Assembly: GCA_040400085.1 (NCBI GenBank)
Contig: JBBAQX010000004.1
Location: 62,001-126,000, forward strand
Length of the DNA: 64,000 bases
Origin: HNR sp040400085
Lineage (GTDB): Bacteria > Actinomycetota > Actinomycetes > Actinomycetales > Microbacteriaceae
Reading direction: 5' to 3'
Shown here: piece after piece, positions 47,910 to 57,212 of the stretch
Layout: each line of letters begins with the position of its first letter
How positions within the stretch are numbered: position 1 is the first letter of the stretch
The notes under the pieces: model-generated
Database searches by the model: none
Seen by the model: only the letters and a program-made list of their open reading frames with translations
What the model was told of the DNA's origin: nothing
Position numbers and translations under genes: made by a program

Positions 47910-48395
47910 ATGTCTCTATCCTTTCCTATGCCGGCTCAAACGGAGGCTATCCGTCTTCTCGTCGAGAAGACGTGGGGCTCCCTGGAATCCAGGGCAAAGC
48001 CTTTCAGGGCAAGTATGTGGCCCTGGTACAACGGCCCCGAAAAGGGGTACTGCTTCGCGGTCCAGGGCCGACCTGACGGGGACTGGCTTCTTCAAACCTG
48101 GGCTTTGGAGAAGGGGGTCTTCGATATCTTCAATGACACCTGGAAGGTTCACCCCTCCCTCTTGGGAGAGGATATCCCCCCAGGGCCATGGCTTCTGCCG
48201 CCAGAGGGGGCGTCTCGGAGAACCGGGTCGGACTCTTCGGATACGGTGGCCTACGCCATCGCTCTTAGTGCCGCCTTTTTCCTTACCGGTATGGGTGACC
48301 AGTTGCCCCGGACGGATACCGTACAGCCGGACAGGGTTATGAAAGCTCTTGGCTTCTCGGGGGAGCCTGGGCAGAATGGGGATAGGACCCCATGA
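47910..48395 (+). CDS. Hypothetical protein
   Basis: 161 residues, Trp-rich (SMWPWYNG, WLLQTWALEKG), with a mildly hydrophobic helix AYAIALSAAFFLTGMG near residue 115. ATGA overlap with the next gene. Unrecognised. Confidence 0.65.
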   Translation: MSLSFPMPAQTEAIRLLVEKTWGSLESRAKPFRASMWPWYNGPEKGYCFAVQGRPDGDWLLQTWALEKGVFDIFNDTWKVHPSLLGEDIPPGPWLLPPEGASRRTGSDSSDTVAYAIALSAAFFLTGMGDQLPRTDTVQPDRVMKALGFSGEPGQNGDRTP

Positions 48396-48721
48396 TTACC
48401 CTCAAAGATAAGATTCTGGCGTACGCCACAGCTATCGGCATCCGGGTAAGCCTGGACGACCTACCCTCTCTGGCCTGGGATAGCGACATCGAAGATGTGG
48501 TCACCGAAGGATTCCGAGACACTTCTGGTGTAGTCCTTGCCAGGGTTTCGGGGGACCCCGGCTACCATGTCAAAGGCCCGGAGGTTCCCCTGGAAACCAC
48601 GGATGACCCGGATACGGCAATCCAGTTCTTCTTTCAGGCGGTGGTCGAGCAGAGATGCTTTGCCGCTTCCTCCAACCTGCTAACCATGCCCAACACCTTC
48701 TACCAACAGGTAACCTACTAA
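48392..48721 (+). CDS. Hypothetical protein
   Basis: 109 residues, acidic alpha/beta protein, unrecognised; coupled to the gene before it and 2 bases from the gene after it. Confidence 0.65.
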   Translation: MITLKDKILAYATAIGIRVSLDDLPSLAWDSDIEDVVTEGFRDTSGVVLARVSGDPGYHVKGPEVPLETTDDPDTAIQFFFQAVVEQRCFAASSNLLTMPNTFYQQVTY

Positions 48722-48723
48722 CC

Positions 48724-48924
48724 ATGACCGTCCAAGAATTTGCGAGTACCCTTCTGGGTAAAGAGATCGAAGTTGCCTCCGCGGAAGCAGAGAAGCAGGG
48801 GTTCCGTCTGAGGACTCTCTCGGTCGATGGCAAGACCCTGAGGGGCACATCGGAAATCAATCGAAACCGGGTCAACGTTGACACCATGGCGGGCAGAGTT
48901 ACCGCTATCCGCAGTATCGGCTAA
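48724..48924 (+). CDS. Hypothetical small protein
   Basis: 66 residues from ATG 48724 (MTVQEFASTLLGKEI). Mixed helix and strand. Only 2 bases after the preceding stop. Confidence 0.6.
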   Translation: MTVQEFASTLLGKEIEVASAEAEKQGFRLRTLSVDGKTLRGTSEINRNRVNVDTMAGRVTAIRSIG

Positions 48925-48933
48925 CCTAAGGTT

Positions 48934-49749
48934 ATGCGCGTAACCTGGTGCTCAGACATACATCTGGACTTCGCTAACGAGACGGTGGGGGACCTTACCC
49001 ACAGTCTGACCTTGGCAGCCCAGAGGCTAGATGGCACGGACACCGACTTCATCCTGTGTACCGGAGACATCACCAACGGCAACAACCGGAATCTCTTGCC
49101 CTTCCTTGCGGAGATGGTGACACAGCCATTCTATTACGTTCTGGGCAACCATGACGTGTATGGCCTTGGTTGGCAGAGGGCCAGGAACCTGGCCACCAAG
49201 GAAAGCACCCCCCACCTCTGCTACCTCACAAGCCAACAGCCGGGAATCGAAGTGTACCCCGGCTGTTGGCTTGTGGGGCAAGATGGCTGGTACGATGCCC
49301 GAGTAGGGATGCCAACAGCCAAAGCCTGCCTCCGGGACTTCTGGGAGATCCCGGACTACGACAGCCCAGGGGGCCCAGACTTCGGTACCATCCTGGAGAG
49401 GTCCAGGAACAAGGCGGACAACGAGACGTTTCTTCTGAAAGAGAAGCTAGAGGCTATCCTGCTCAAAGGGGCTCAGAAGGTGGTGGTTGCTACCCACGTA
49501 CCCCCCTTTGAAAAGGCATCTCTCTACCTGGGGAAGCCCTCTCCCCCTCATACGGCAGGGTGGTTCTGCAACAAAGGCATGGGCACCATGCTTTTGAAAC
49601 TGGCCAAGGACCATTCTACCGTGAAGTTTCTGGTCCTGGCAGGGCATACCCACGATGAGGCAACTGTGAGCCTACGCCCAAACCTTTCGGTCATGGTAGC
49701 CCCTGCAAAATACGGTATGCCTTCAATTGCTGCCGTGCTAGATATCTGA
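48934..49749 (+). CDS. Metallophosphoesterase
   Basis: 271 residues, complete calcineurin-like fold: WCSDIHLD, LCTGDITNG, YVLGNHDVYG, VATHVPPF and AGHTHDEA. Similar in layout to cellular phosphodiesterases of the 3',5'-cyclic or Ser/Thr phosphatase-like group. Independent of the HTH-fused enzyme at 16.7 kb. Confidence 0.85.
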   Translation: MRVTWCSDIHLDFANETVGDLTHSLTLAAQRLDGTDTDFILCTGDITNGNNRNLLPFLAEMVTQPFYYVLGNHDVYGLGWQRARNLATKESTPHLCYLTSQQPGIEVYPGCWLVGQDGWYDARVGMPTAKACLRDFWEIPDYDSPGGPDFGTILERSRNKADNETFLLKEKLEAILLKGAQKVVVATHVPPFEKASLYLGKPSPPHTAGWFCNKGMGTMLLKLAKDHSTVKFLVLAGHTHDEATVSLRPNLSVMVAPAKYGMPSIAAVLDI

Positions 49750-49792
49750 CCATGAAAGCCCGGGACACCGAAACATTGCTTAGGGGGGTATT

Positions 49793-50350
49793 ATGCTTCT
49801 CACGGGACCAAAGATTGCCAGCCTGGTTGCGAGTGGGGAACTTCAGATAACCCCGTTCAACCCGGACAATGTCAACCCAGCCTCTTATGACGTGACGCTG
49901 GGGGAAGAGATCAAGGTGTTCAGCCCCGAGTCTTTTCCTCTCAGGGTCCGTGGGTCAAACCCCGTCATCACGGTTCATCTGGCAAAAGGGGAAGAGATGG
50001 TTCTCCAACCCGGGGTGGGCTACCTCATGCACACCGCCGAAGTAATCGGAGACCCCGGGGTCAAGTATGCCGTTCAGATCAACGGTAAGTCATCCCTGGG
50101 CCGGGTCTTTATCTCCATCCACAGCACAGCAGGCTTCGGGGACCCTGGCTTTTGCGGGCAGTATACCTTGGAGGTGTTCTGCCTACACCCTGTGGTTATC
50201 GAGGGAGGTATGCGTATTGGGCAAGCCCTCTTCATGGAGACCCGGGGGGAACCCCTTTCCTATGCCTTGACCGGGAAGTACCAGGGTCAAAAGGGCGCCA
50301 CTGTTGGCCTGGGTATCGAGACTGCCAAGGAAATCAACCCGGGGGTCTAA
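49793..50350 (+). CDS. dcd: dCTP deaminase
   Basis: 185 residues, the length of bacterial Dcd. LTGPKIASLVASGELQITPF and NVNPASYDVTLG at the start, the catalytic GKSSLGR loop, STAGFGDPGFCGQYTLE with the catalytic Glu, and GMRIGQALF all match. It makes dUTP from dCTP, feeding dTMP synthesis; if bifunctional it would also hydrolyse dUTP. Works with the phage class II reductase on dNTP supply. Confidence 0.92.
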   Translation: MLLTGPKIASLVASGELQITPFNPDNVNPASYDVTLGEEIKVFSPESFPLRVRGSNPVITVHLAKGEEMVLQPGVGYLMHTAEVIGDPGVKYAVQINGKSSLGRVFISIHSTAGFGDPGFCGQYTLEVFCLHPVVIEGGMRIGQALFMETRGEPLSYALTGKYQGQKGATVGLGIETAKEINPGV

Positions 50351-50380
50351 AAGAGGGGCTTGGTCGGCGTAGAGGGGGGC

Positions 50381-51025
50381 ATGGACACAACGAATCACCT
50401 CTCCTCCGACAGTAACGTTACCACCCCCTCCCCCGTGGCACCCGATGGGATCGGTATCGGGGTTCCTGGCGAAGTCTACGGGTACCTCATGGGGATCAAG
50501 GGCCAGTTCAAGGGCCAGATCGTCTATTACGACGACGATGATGGCCGTCGCCTGATCATCTACCCTGGAGCTTTTGTGGGTGGTGGTTACCACGTATGCA
50601 ACAAGGGTAACTTCCGCACTCCTACCTACGAAGAGGTCAAGGCACATACGGACACCGGCCGGGGCTTGTACCCTGATATCCGCAAGTCTTTGACGGACAG
50701 GATGCGAGACTGCATCAGTTTTCTGCGCTCTGGTGGGTTGAACATTCAGTCAGAGGCACTCACCCCAGAAGTGCCCGCTGGTAGCCTCATCCCGTTCCTT
50801 GAGGTCACCACGGCTTCCTTGAAAGCGACCTACGCTTTTCAGCAAAACACCGTGGTTATGACCTCTGTGACTAACCACCAGAGTCTTTCTTCTCTTGCTG
50901 AAGAGATGGAGACCCTCGATCACATCCGTACTGCCGCCCAGGAAGAGTACGAGGATGTTTTGGCCCTACACAACATCCTCGACTTAAAAGCTGGTGCCCT
51001 TCCCCGTAGAGGGTGGCTACCATGA
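50381..51025 (+). CDS. Hypothetical protein
   Basis: 214 residues from ATG 50381 behind AGAGGGGGG. The first half is a beta domain (GYLMGIKGQFKGQIVYYDDD), the second helical (LAEEMETLDHIRTAAQEEYE). Unrecognised, perhaps virion-associated. Confidence 0.65.
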   Translation: MDTTNHLSSDSNVTTPSPVAPDGIGIGVPGEVYGYLMGIKGQFKGQIVYYDDDDGRRLIIYPGAFVGGGYHVCNKGNFRTPTYEEVKAHTDTGRGLYPDIRKSLTDRMRDCISFLRSGGLNIQSEALTPEVPAGSLIPFLEVTTASLKATYAFQQNTVVMTSVTNHQSLSSLAEEMETLDHIRTAAQEEYEDVLALHNILDLKAGALPRRGWLP

Positions 51026-51519
51026 GCCACCTCCCCCTGACCACCGGCCGCCACTTCTTCAAGGGTTACTTGCTCTGTGTCACCAGGGTCTTCGGGCACA
51101 CAGATATCGACGTGTACGAACCCTCCCGGCTCTGCGGGCAGCACAGCACGGTGACCTCGGAGAAGGCTGAGTGGTTTGGCCAGGTCCAAACCAGGGACCT
51201 TCCCCCGGAGGTGAATGCCATCCCCAACCGCCCTGCGGAGAGCCTGACCCGCCGTCTGGCTGCCTGTGACGCTGTGCGTAAGGCTTGGGATGAGGAAGCC
51301 ACGGCTATCGTCAAGGAAGCCTTTGGTTTGGAGGGGCCGACCACCATGGCCCATTACGCTGTCCGGGTGGACTTAGACCAGGAAGTTGCCGCCCAGGGTT
51401 GGAACCCAGAGGTCTCGGGTTTCTTCCCAGGCGATGAAGCTCTCCTTCAAGATACAGAAGCCTCGCTCCCCCCAGCCGGCCCCCCAGCTATTCTTGACCA
51501 GGAAACCTTGGCCGGGTAG
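51022..51519 (+). CDS. Hypothetical protein
   Basis: 165 residues, coupled by ATGA to the previous gene. Its last 49 codons overlap the opposite-strand peptidase gene tail to tail (147 bases); the C-terminal part is probably poorly constrained. Unrecognised. Confidence 0.55.
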   Translation: MSHLPLTTGRHFFKGYLLCVTRVFGHTDIDVYEPSRLCGQHSTVTSEKAEWFGQVQTRDLPPEVNAIPNRPAESLTRRLAACDAVRKAWDEEATAIVKEAFGLEGPTTMAHYAVRVDLDQEVAAQGWNPEVSGFFPGDEALLQDTEASLPPAGPPAILDQETLAG

Positions 51520-52194
51520 CCAGCCCACGATGACCATGGCGTGACCCCCGATGGTCTTTACCTGGGGAGGACCTACCGGGGTCAGGTCGTGAACCTCGTT
51601 AATGAACGCTTGCTCTACGTTGGTCCCGAAAACAACGGGATGGTAAGCGTGAAGAGCGGCCTTGACCTCATCGATCCGGTCCCCCCCTTCGGACTTGATC
51701 CGGTAGTAGCTGTGGATACGGTGCCCGGCGGCTTCTCGCATGGCCATGAAAGAGGGAGCTACGAATACCTTGGCCTCATCGTAGGGCCAGGTTTCTTCTG
51801 TGCAGATCCCATTCCGGGACAGGATTTCAAAGTTGTCCCGGATGTAGGACCCCTCATCTTTGCCTAGCTCTTGCCGAAGATTCCTGGCCAGGGCGTAGAC
51901 GAAAAGCCTCGATAGCTGGGGCATCTTGCGGGGAGTCCGGCTCTCGGCTTCTGCCCTTTGAGCCTCTTCGATGGCTTCCGCAATCTCTACGGCATCAGCC
52001 GTAGCATTCCCTGCACAGCTTGATAGGCTACCCTGATTGGTCTCCGTACAAAACCTACGGAGGTCGATAGGCTCATCCGGCCCAAGCTGCCAGGGGATAG
52101 CACCTTGCAACTTCGGGAAAAGGTCGGTAGCAAAGCTAGCATCCTTCTCCCAGCTTCCGGGGTCGCTCTTGTAGCCATACTTGTCTTGCGCCAT
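51373..52194 (-). CDS. Papain-like (C1A) cysteine peptidase
   Basis: 273 residues from ATG 52194. The catalytic Cys lies in QGSLSSCAGNA, the His in GGHAMVIVGWL and the Asn in KNSWGAGWGERGF, the canonical C1A order. No signal peptide or long inhibitory prodomain is visible, only about 50 residues before the oxyanion Gln. It is on the minus strand inside the late plus block. Possible roles are head or tail protein processing or attack on host proteins. Confidence 0.88.
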   Translation of the reverse strand: MAQDKYGYKSDPGSWEKDASFATDLFPKLQGAIPWQLGPDEPIDLRRFCTETNQGSLSSCAGNATADAVEIAEAIEEAQRAEAESRTPRKMPQLSRLFVYALARNLRQELGKDEGSYIRDNFEILSRNGICTEETWPYDEAKVFVAPSFMAMREAAGHRIHSYYRIKSEGGDRIDEVKAALHAYHPVVFGTNVEQAFINEVHDLTPVGPPQVKTIGGHAMVIVGWLPGQGFLVKNSWGAGWGERGFCILKESFIAWEETRDLWVPTLGGNFLV

Positions 52195-52259
52195 GGGGCC
52201 TCTCCCTTTGGCCCCAATAAGGATAAACCTCTCATGATGGCACTTGTTCTGCAATGCAG

Positions 52260-52589
52260 ATGAGACCCCTCGCCATGGCTCTTTTCCTCGGGTGCCTCTT
52301 CGAGTGTACCCCCAGCAGAGAGCCCCCCACTCCACAGCCACCGGTCCCTCCGGATACCGACCTTTGTGGGGCGATGTGCCAGCACTTCCGAGACCTCAAA
52401 TGCGAAGAGGGGCAGCCGCTTTACGATAGCGACCTCCCCGGGCCCCGAGGCACCCCTAACCTTTCTTGCGAGGCTTTCTGTCAGAAGACCCATCAGTCCG
52501 GGGTCTACCTCAATCCGACCTGTGAACTAAAGATTACAGCTTGTTCGCAGATTGAGTCTGCCAGGCAAAAGCTCTGCCCTCGGGAGTGA
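52260..52589 (+). CDS. Cys-rich lipoprotein-like protein
   Basis: 109 residues from ATG 52260. The N-terminus MRPLAMALFLGCLFEC has a short hydrophobic stretch ending in a lipobox-like cysteine; the rest contains eight cysteines in pairs (CGAMCQHF, CEAFCQK). Such lipoproteins may act in superinfection exclusion or lysis (spanin-like), but no partner gene was seen. Confidence 0.6.
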   Translation: MRPLAMALFLGCLFECTPSREPPTPQPPVPPDTDLCGAMCQHFRDLKCEEGQPLYDSDLPGPRGTPNLSCEAFCQKTHQSGVYLNPTCELKITACSQIESARQKLCPRE

Positions 52590-52592
52590 TCT

Positions 52593-53681
52593 ATGCCCTC
52601 AGCTTCCTGCCTTATTCAGGTCAATGGCGGGGGCTTTGGCCCCACCACCAATGGCACCGATGCTCCGGCTTCGGCTGCCATTGACTTCAAGCTAGCGTCC
52701 AGTGTTGGGGTAAGTCAGTGGATTGTCCGGGTTGTAGGCGCCGATGAGCTTACGACGTATCCGGTTCTGGTTGGAGCTAACCCGGGGACGGGTATCGTCA
52801 CCCCGGTAACCGCCACGATCTCTTTCGCCATGCCGGCGGCCCCTCTGGGGCGTACCGTGGTTGTCGAGTCTCTTATCCAGGTAGGTCCTCTCTTCTACCG
52901 GGATAGATTCAGCGTCTACGTCCTCTCGGCTTTCGGGACCAGGGTACCCGCAGCAGGCGAGTCTACGGAGTCCAGCGTCCTTTACGGATGGGCCCCACAC
53001 GTCAACCCCATCTTGAGGGATGGGTCTGTCCGTATCTTTTACGATGATACCCTCGCGGCTCCGGCGCTGGGGACGGACAACGTACAAGGCGCCATTGATG
53101 CCTTGAAGGCCGGGGTAGGTTCAACCCTCGTAGGGGACGTTAGCGGACCCACTACCTCGAATATCGTAGACAAGATCAAGAACGCCACTGTCCCGACCGT
53201 TGGGGGGGCCGATCTTGGTAAAGTCCTCACGGTTGTAGGGACAGCTTCCGGGGGGACCCTTGCCTACCAGACACCCGGGGCCAGTGCCGGGGCCAGCGTC
53301 AAACAGACTTACATCTGCCCAGGTACCGTCAACGTCTTTGACGTGGTGGCCTTGAGCGCATCCGATACGGTGGACAAGGCCAACGCTGCAAACCCTGCGC
53401 TATCCCCGGCTCTTGGTATCGTGATTTCCAAACCAACAGCGACTTCTGCGGAAGTCATGCACTACGGGTCTATTCCGGGCATGGTTGGTTTGACACCTGG
53501 CTCAACTTATTTTCTTTCTAGCTCCTCGGGGAGTATGTCCACAATTCCCCCTACAGGATCAGGGGTTATCGTACAGACTCTTGGAGTTGCGACAAGTCCA
53601 ACGACGTTTCTTGCCATGGTCACAAGAGAATTTGTACTTCTAGCTTTACCTAGTCATGGCCAGGTTTCGTTACGTAGGTAG
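52593..53681 (+). CDS. Virion appendage/fibre protein
   Basis: 362 residues, Ala/Gly/Ser/Thr-rich and beta-strand-rich throughout. Segments such as GTDNVQGAIDALKAG and KVLTVVGTASGGTLAY are typical of phage tail-fibre or baseplate appendage proteins; the C-terminal part (PGTVNVFDVVALSASDTVDK) resembles capsid-decoration-like modules. It heads a cluster of structural genes. Confidence 0.65.
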   Translation: MPSASCLIQVNGGGFGPTTNGTDAPASAAIDFKLASSVGVSQWIVRVVGADELTTYPVLVGANPGTGIVTPVTATISFAMPAAPLGRTVVVESLIQVGPLFYRDRFSVYVLSAFGTRVPAAGESTESSVLYGWAPHVNPILRDGSVRIFYDDTLAAPALGTDNVQGAIDALKAGVGSTLVGDVSGPTTSNIVDKIKNATVPTVGGADLGKVLTVVGTASGGTLAYQTPGASAGASVKQTYICPGTVNVFDVVALSASDTVDKANAANPALSPALGIVISKPTATSAEVMHYGSIPGMVGLTPGSTYFLSSSSGSMSTIPPTGSGVIVQTLGVATSPTTFLAMVTREFVLLALPSHGQVSLRR

Positions 53682-53979
53682 GTCAGGTTACGGGTCGGTC
53701 GGACCTTGCGTCAAGATCCGTCTGCACTTGCATGACGGCATCATGACGGAGCTAACTCCCGGTGCAGGTAAAAGCTGCTTTACCCAGGTTACCGAGGGTA
53801 TCGAAGTAACCGACCTGAGGGTTATTCGGCAACTGCGGGTCGATCCAAGGTTTCAGGAAATTACTGCTTTAAGGGGGGTTATCAGATATGGCAAACTATC
53901 GCGCACTTGTACTCAAGGACGGTATCCGGCAAGAGATTCCCGGTACCAACAACACCCTCATCGTCAGCGGAGGTGTTGA
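53656..53979 (+). CDS. Small structural-region protein
   Basis: 107 residues; the first 75 look genuine (MARFRYVG, VKIRLHLHDGIMTELTPG, VTDLRVIRQLRVDPRFQEI), similar to a short family seen next to phage head or tail genes. The remainder overlaps the following fibre gene and may not be conserved. Confidence 0.55.
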   Translation: MARFRYVGRSGYGSVGPCVKIRLHLHDGIMTELTPGAGKSCFTQVTEGIEVTDLRVIRQLRVDPRFQEITALRGVIRYGKLSRTCTQGRYPARDSRYQQHPHRQRRC

Positions 53980-55894
53980 CGCCCCTAGCGGCTCGCTCCT
54001 CACCATCGGTGGAACCAACGCCTTTGCGTTGACCCTCGGCGCTGTGGGGATCAACACCACGGTTGCCGGAGACCTCACGGTTAACGGCTCTGAGACCGTG
54101 GTAGGGGCAACCACTTTCCAAGACCTCGTTACTTTCGGTGACGCTACTACCGACATTGCTCGGTTCCGTGGCAGCGTAGGTGATGCCACCTACCCCAACC
54201 TGGCATTCCTCCAGGAAGTCAACCACCTGATCACGGTCAGGGACTCTACCACGATTGACACGGTGGGTGCTAACCTGGCCATCAGCGCTGCCGCTGGTAG
54301 CGGTCAAGCAGCCGGTGGTGCTCTCACCCTGGCAGCCGGTGCCGGTGGCGCCAATGTCGGTGGTAACGGTGGCGACATCACCCTCACGGGTGGTGCGGCT
54401 GGTGTCGGAAGCGATGGTCTTGGCGGTAACGTCAACATCAACGGTGGCGCCCTTGACGGTGGCGGCATCGCAGGTACCGTCAACATCGGTACCTCCAACA
54501 CCTCTGCCATCACCCTTGGCGGTGGTGGTACGGCTACCCTGACCTTCGGTAGCGGCCTTGTTCAGATCGGCGCTTCGGCTGCTGAGAACGTGGCCATCGC
54601 AGCCCGGGTCAACACCGACATCACCTTCAATGGTTCGGGTAACCGGGCTATCTCGGTTGCATCGGGTCCCGCAGCAAGCTCCCTGTCGATCTCGTCCGGT
54701 TCCGCAACCATCGCCGGGTCCAACGGTTCTAACCTCAACCTGACCGCCTCCAACGGTACGTCTGCAATCGCTTTTGCAGCCCCGGGTGGCCAGGGTGGTC
54801 CCCTTGTTATCGCAGCCGGTAACGGTGCTACCGGAGGTGCTACCGGAGATGGTGGTATCGGTGGTGCTCTTACCCTGTCGGCAGGTAACAGCGCTTCCGG
54901 TGTCGGTTCCTTTAGCGCAGCTTCGGCTACCTTGAAGGGTGGTAACGCCGCTGCTTCTACTGGCCCCGTTAGCTCCCCTGGTGGTGAGGGCATCGTCAAG
55001 GGTGGTAACGGTGGAGCCTTCGGTGCTGGCGGTGGCGCTGGTGCCGGTGGTGCTGCCTCCCTTTTCGGTGGTACCGGTGGTCCTACTACCGGTGGTACCC
55101 CTGGTAACGGTGGTGATGCCTATGTCTACGGTGGTACCGGTGGCGTAGGTGGCAACGGTGCTGGTGGTCGCGTCTTCATCGACGGTGGTTCGGCTACCGG
55201 GTCTGGTACGGAAGGCACCATCAACCTGGGCACCTTCACCGGGTCTGCGATCCGGATGGGCCGCGCTGGTTGCAATATCCAGGTTCAGCCTGGAGCCGTC
55301 TTGGGGACCAGCGGCACGGGTAACATCAACCTGCCCAACAACGGGTCCTCCAAGTTCCAAGTTGAGGGTGTCGCCGTAGGTTCTACGGTTACGTCCGCCA
55401 ACCTGGATACCCTGACCAACGGGTCGAATGCTGATGCCCTTCACGTTCACGCTTCGGCCCCCGCCACCAGCGTAACGTTCACCAAGACTGCTGGGGAAGC
55501 CCTGAATGCCGGAGCTTTGCTGGCCCTCGTGGACGACACCGGGACGCCGAAAGCCTACCACGCTGGTGCCAACGGCATCGGTATCCGGTACGTTGTCGGG
55601 ATTACCCTGGCAGCGGTCACCTCGGGTGCCCCCGCAACCATCCACGTCGCCGGGGAGCTTGCTATCCCGGATGCCGTGTGGGATGCCGTCCCCGCGGTAA
55701 CCGATGTGGGTCTCCCGGTCTATATGTCCGAGACCGCCGGAAACTTGACCCTCACGGCACCCACGGCTTCGGGTCGTACGGTCCTGAAGGTGGGTATCGT
55801 CTCCGTGGGAGGTACGGGGGCTGTCAAGGTGGTCTTTCAGGTTGGGGACCCCACGCTGATCGCAGCCGGGCCGTTACGCCTTAGCTTAGGTTAG
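53888..55894 (+). CDS. Gly-rich tail fibre-like protein
   Basis: 668 residues. Residues about 130-470 consist of Gly/Ala-rich repeats (GGNGGDITLTGGAAG, GGTGGPTTGGTPGNGG), resembling beta-roll or collagen/PE-PGRS-like fibres. The last 170 residues form a compact non-repeat module (LDTLTNGSNADALHVHA, VYMSETAGNLTLTAPT) like receptor-tip or trimerisation domains. GGT/GGC codon bias leaves the antisense strand open for 587 codons. Followed by a strong terminator. Confidence 0.8.
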   Translation: MANYRALVLKDGIRQEIPGTNNTLIVSGGVDAPSGSLLTIGGTNAFALTLGAVGINTTVAGDLTVNGSETVVGATTFQDLVTFGDATTDIARFRGSVGDATYPNLAFLQEVNHLITVRDSTTIDTVGANLAISAAAGSGQAAGGALTLAAGAGGANVGGNGGDITLTGGAAGVGSDGLGGNVNINGGALDGGGIAGTVNIGTSNTSAITLGGGGTATLTFGSGLVQIGASAAENVAIAARVNTDITFNGSGNRAISVASGPAASSLSISSGSATIAGSNGSNLNLTASNGTSAIAFAAPGGQGGPLVIAAGNGATGGATGDGGIGGALTLSAGNSASGVGSFSAASATLKGGNAAASTGPVSSPGGEGIVKGGNGGAFGAGGGAGAGGAASLFGGTGGPTTGGTPGNGGDAYVYGGTGGVGGNGAGGRVFIDGGSATGSGTEGTINLGTFTGSAIRMGRAGCNIQVQPGAVLGTSGTGNINLPNNGSSKFQVEGVAVGSTVTSANLDTLTNGSNADALHVHASAPATSVTFTKTAGEALNAGALLALVDDTGTPKAYHAGANGIGIRYVVGITLAAVTSGAPATIHVAGELAIPDAVWDAVPAVTDVGLPVYMSETAGNLTLTAPTASGRTVLKVGIVSVGGTGAVKVVFQVGDPTLIAAGPLRLSLG

Positions 55895-55900
55895 CTTCTT

Positions 55901-55938
55901 ACAAGGGCTGGGAGAATTAGCGTTCTCCCAGCCCTTGT
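55901..55938 (+). terminator. 16-bp terminator hairpin after the fibre gene
   Basis: acaagggctgggagaa pairs ttctcccagcccttgt around ttagcg; followed by gctttc on the plus strand. Confidence 0.8.
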
Positions 55939-55954
55939 GCTTTCATACGCCACC

Positions 55955-56749
55955 ATGAAAAAGAAGCACCTCTCGGCCGTCAACCCCGCCTCTCCCCCTG
56001 CTCCTCCCGCAGATACCTCTGCGGCCAAGTCTTTGGAAGTCTCTTCCGAAGAGAAGACAGCGTTGTTGGCAGCTTTCCAGCAACGGAACGAGGCCCTTCG
56101 CCTCCTTGGAGAGTTCACCGCTCAAGAGATGGATGTTACCTCAAGGAAGGATGCTGCCTACCAGGACCTTCAGGCAAAGACCCAAGCCCTCCGAGACCTT
56201 CTCGGTAAGGTTGCAACGGCCAAAGGGATTGAGGCTGCCCAGGCAGCCTCTTGGACTTACCAGGTAGACCAGGGCGCTTTCGTCAAGGCTTTATCCATGG
56301 GGTGCCCTCTCAAACCTGGGCTGTACGTCCTGCCCCACAACCTCAAGAACACCATCCCCCAAGTTCACCGGAGATTTTCCTCCAAGGTAGCTTGGCTTCT
56401 CTATCCCACCTTTATGGCAGGGACCCGCTTCCTGGTCTCCGAAGAGACCATAGACGGGGCTACCTACCTGTTCTTGGGGTCCCTGGAGAGGGTCCTGGAT
56501 TACCCAGGGAAGGGAGAGAGACCTCTGGTCTACGGGCACCACAAGCATTACGATGAGGTCTGGGACTTCTTCGCGCCTCACCTGAAGCCAGTGCCCCTGA
56601 AGACGGTCAAAGACCACGTACAAGCCCAGGGACGCTGGGTATCCTGGCAGGGTCTTGTGGAGACCCTCTACCGAAACGGCTCTATTTCCAAGGCATCTCT
56701 GGATGCAGCATTGACAGAAATCGGGCAGCTTCGGAACTACCGGTTCTAG
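55955..56749 (+). CDS. Hypothetical protein
   Basis: 264 residues from ATG 55955. Pro/Ala-rich leader (PASPPAPPADTSAA), a helical coiled-coil-like segment (QQRNEALRLLGEFTAQEMD), then an aromatic-rich alpha/beta domain. The last 20 codons overlap the opposite-strand phosphatase gene. Confidence 0.65.
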   Translation: MKKKHLSAVNPASPPAPPADTSAAKSLEVSSEEKTALLAAFQQRNEALRLLGEFTAQEMDVTSRKDAAYQDLQAKTQALRDLLGKVATAKGIEAAQAASWTYQVDQGAFVKALSMGCPLKPGLYVLPHNLKNTIPQVHRRFSSKVAWLLYPTFMAGTRFLVSEETIDGATYLFLGSLERVLDYPGKGERPLVYGHHKHYDEVWDFFAPHLKPVPLKTVKDHVQAQGRWVSWQGLVETLYRNGSISKASLDAALTEIGQLRNYRF

Positions 56750-57212
56750 GACCCAAAGCGTAGAGGGCTTTCTGGAAAGCCCTATTGCTCAAAGCCAAGG
56801 GTCGGCAGATCCTTACGTGGTTGCAGCAGACCGACCCCTTGGCCCCTGTCAAGTAGTGGATAGCCAGAGCAGAGACCAGGCCCGACCTGTTTAGCCCTGC
56901 CTGGCAAGTGACAAGAACCTTCTTCCCCTCCAAGATTCTGTCAGCTACCCACTTCCCAGCAGCTTGGGCCGTCTCCCATCGCTCCAGGGTCAGGGGTGAC
57001 CCATCATCGACGTTGGGGGCATGGAGGGTCTCAAACCCTGTGAAGTAGGCGACCGGGTTGACCCCGGCACAGAACACAAGTACCTCAAACCCCACAGTAC
57101 GCAGGGTTTGCGGCTTGTGGGGCAGGGTTCCTTGCCAGAGAAGAGGGCTAAGGATGCTGTTGGCGTCAAGTGCCCCTGGGGCCCATAGGACGGATTGGTT
57201 CTCGGCGGGCAT
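56682..57212 (-). CDS. Dual-specificity protein phosphatase-like enzyme
   Basis: 176 residues. VLVTCQAGLNRSGLV is the C(x5)R active-site loop of cysteine phosphatases (catalytic Cys, Arg), and YFTGFETLHAPNVDDG upstream fits the general-acid Asp region of dual-specificity phosphatases. It would remove phosphate from Ser/Thr/Tyr residues or RNA ends. The stop overlaps the convergent plus-strand gene by 68 bases. Confidence 0.8.
   Translation of the reverse strand: MPAENQSVLWAPGALDANSILSPLLWQGTLPHKPQTLRTVGFEVLVFCAGVNPVAYFTGFETLHAPNVDDGSPLTLERWETAQAAGKWVADRILEGKKVLVTCQAGLNRSGLVSALAIHYLTGAKGSVCCNHVRICRPLALSNRAFQKALYALGPRTGSSEAARFLSMLHPEMPWK

Noticed and set aside
53882..55645. 587-codon open frame antisense to the Gly-rich fibre gene
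   Set aside because: Its Ser/Thr/Gly/Asp-repeat content mirrors GGT/GGC codon repetition of the sense gene; no recognisable domain and no ribosome-binding site.
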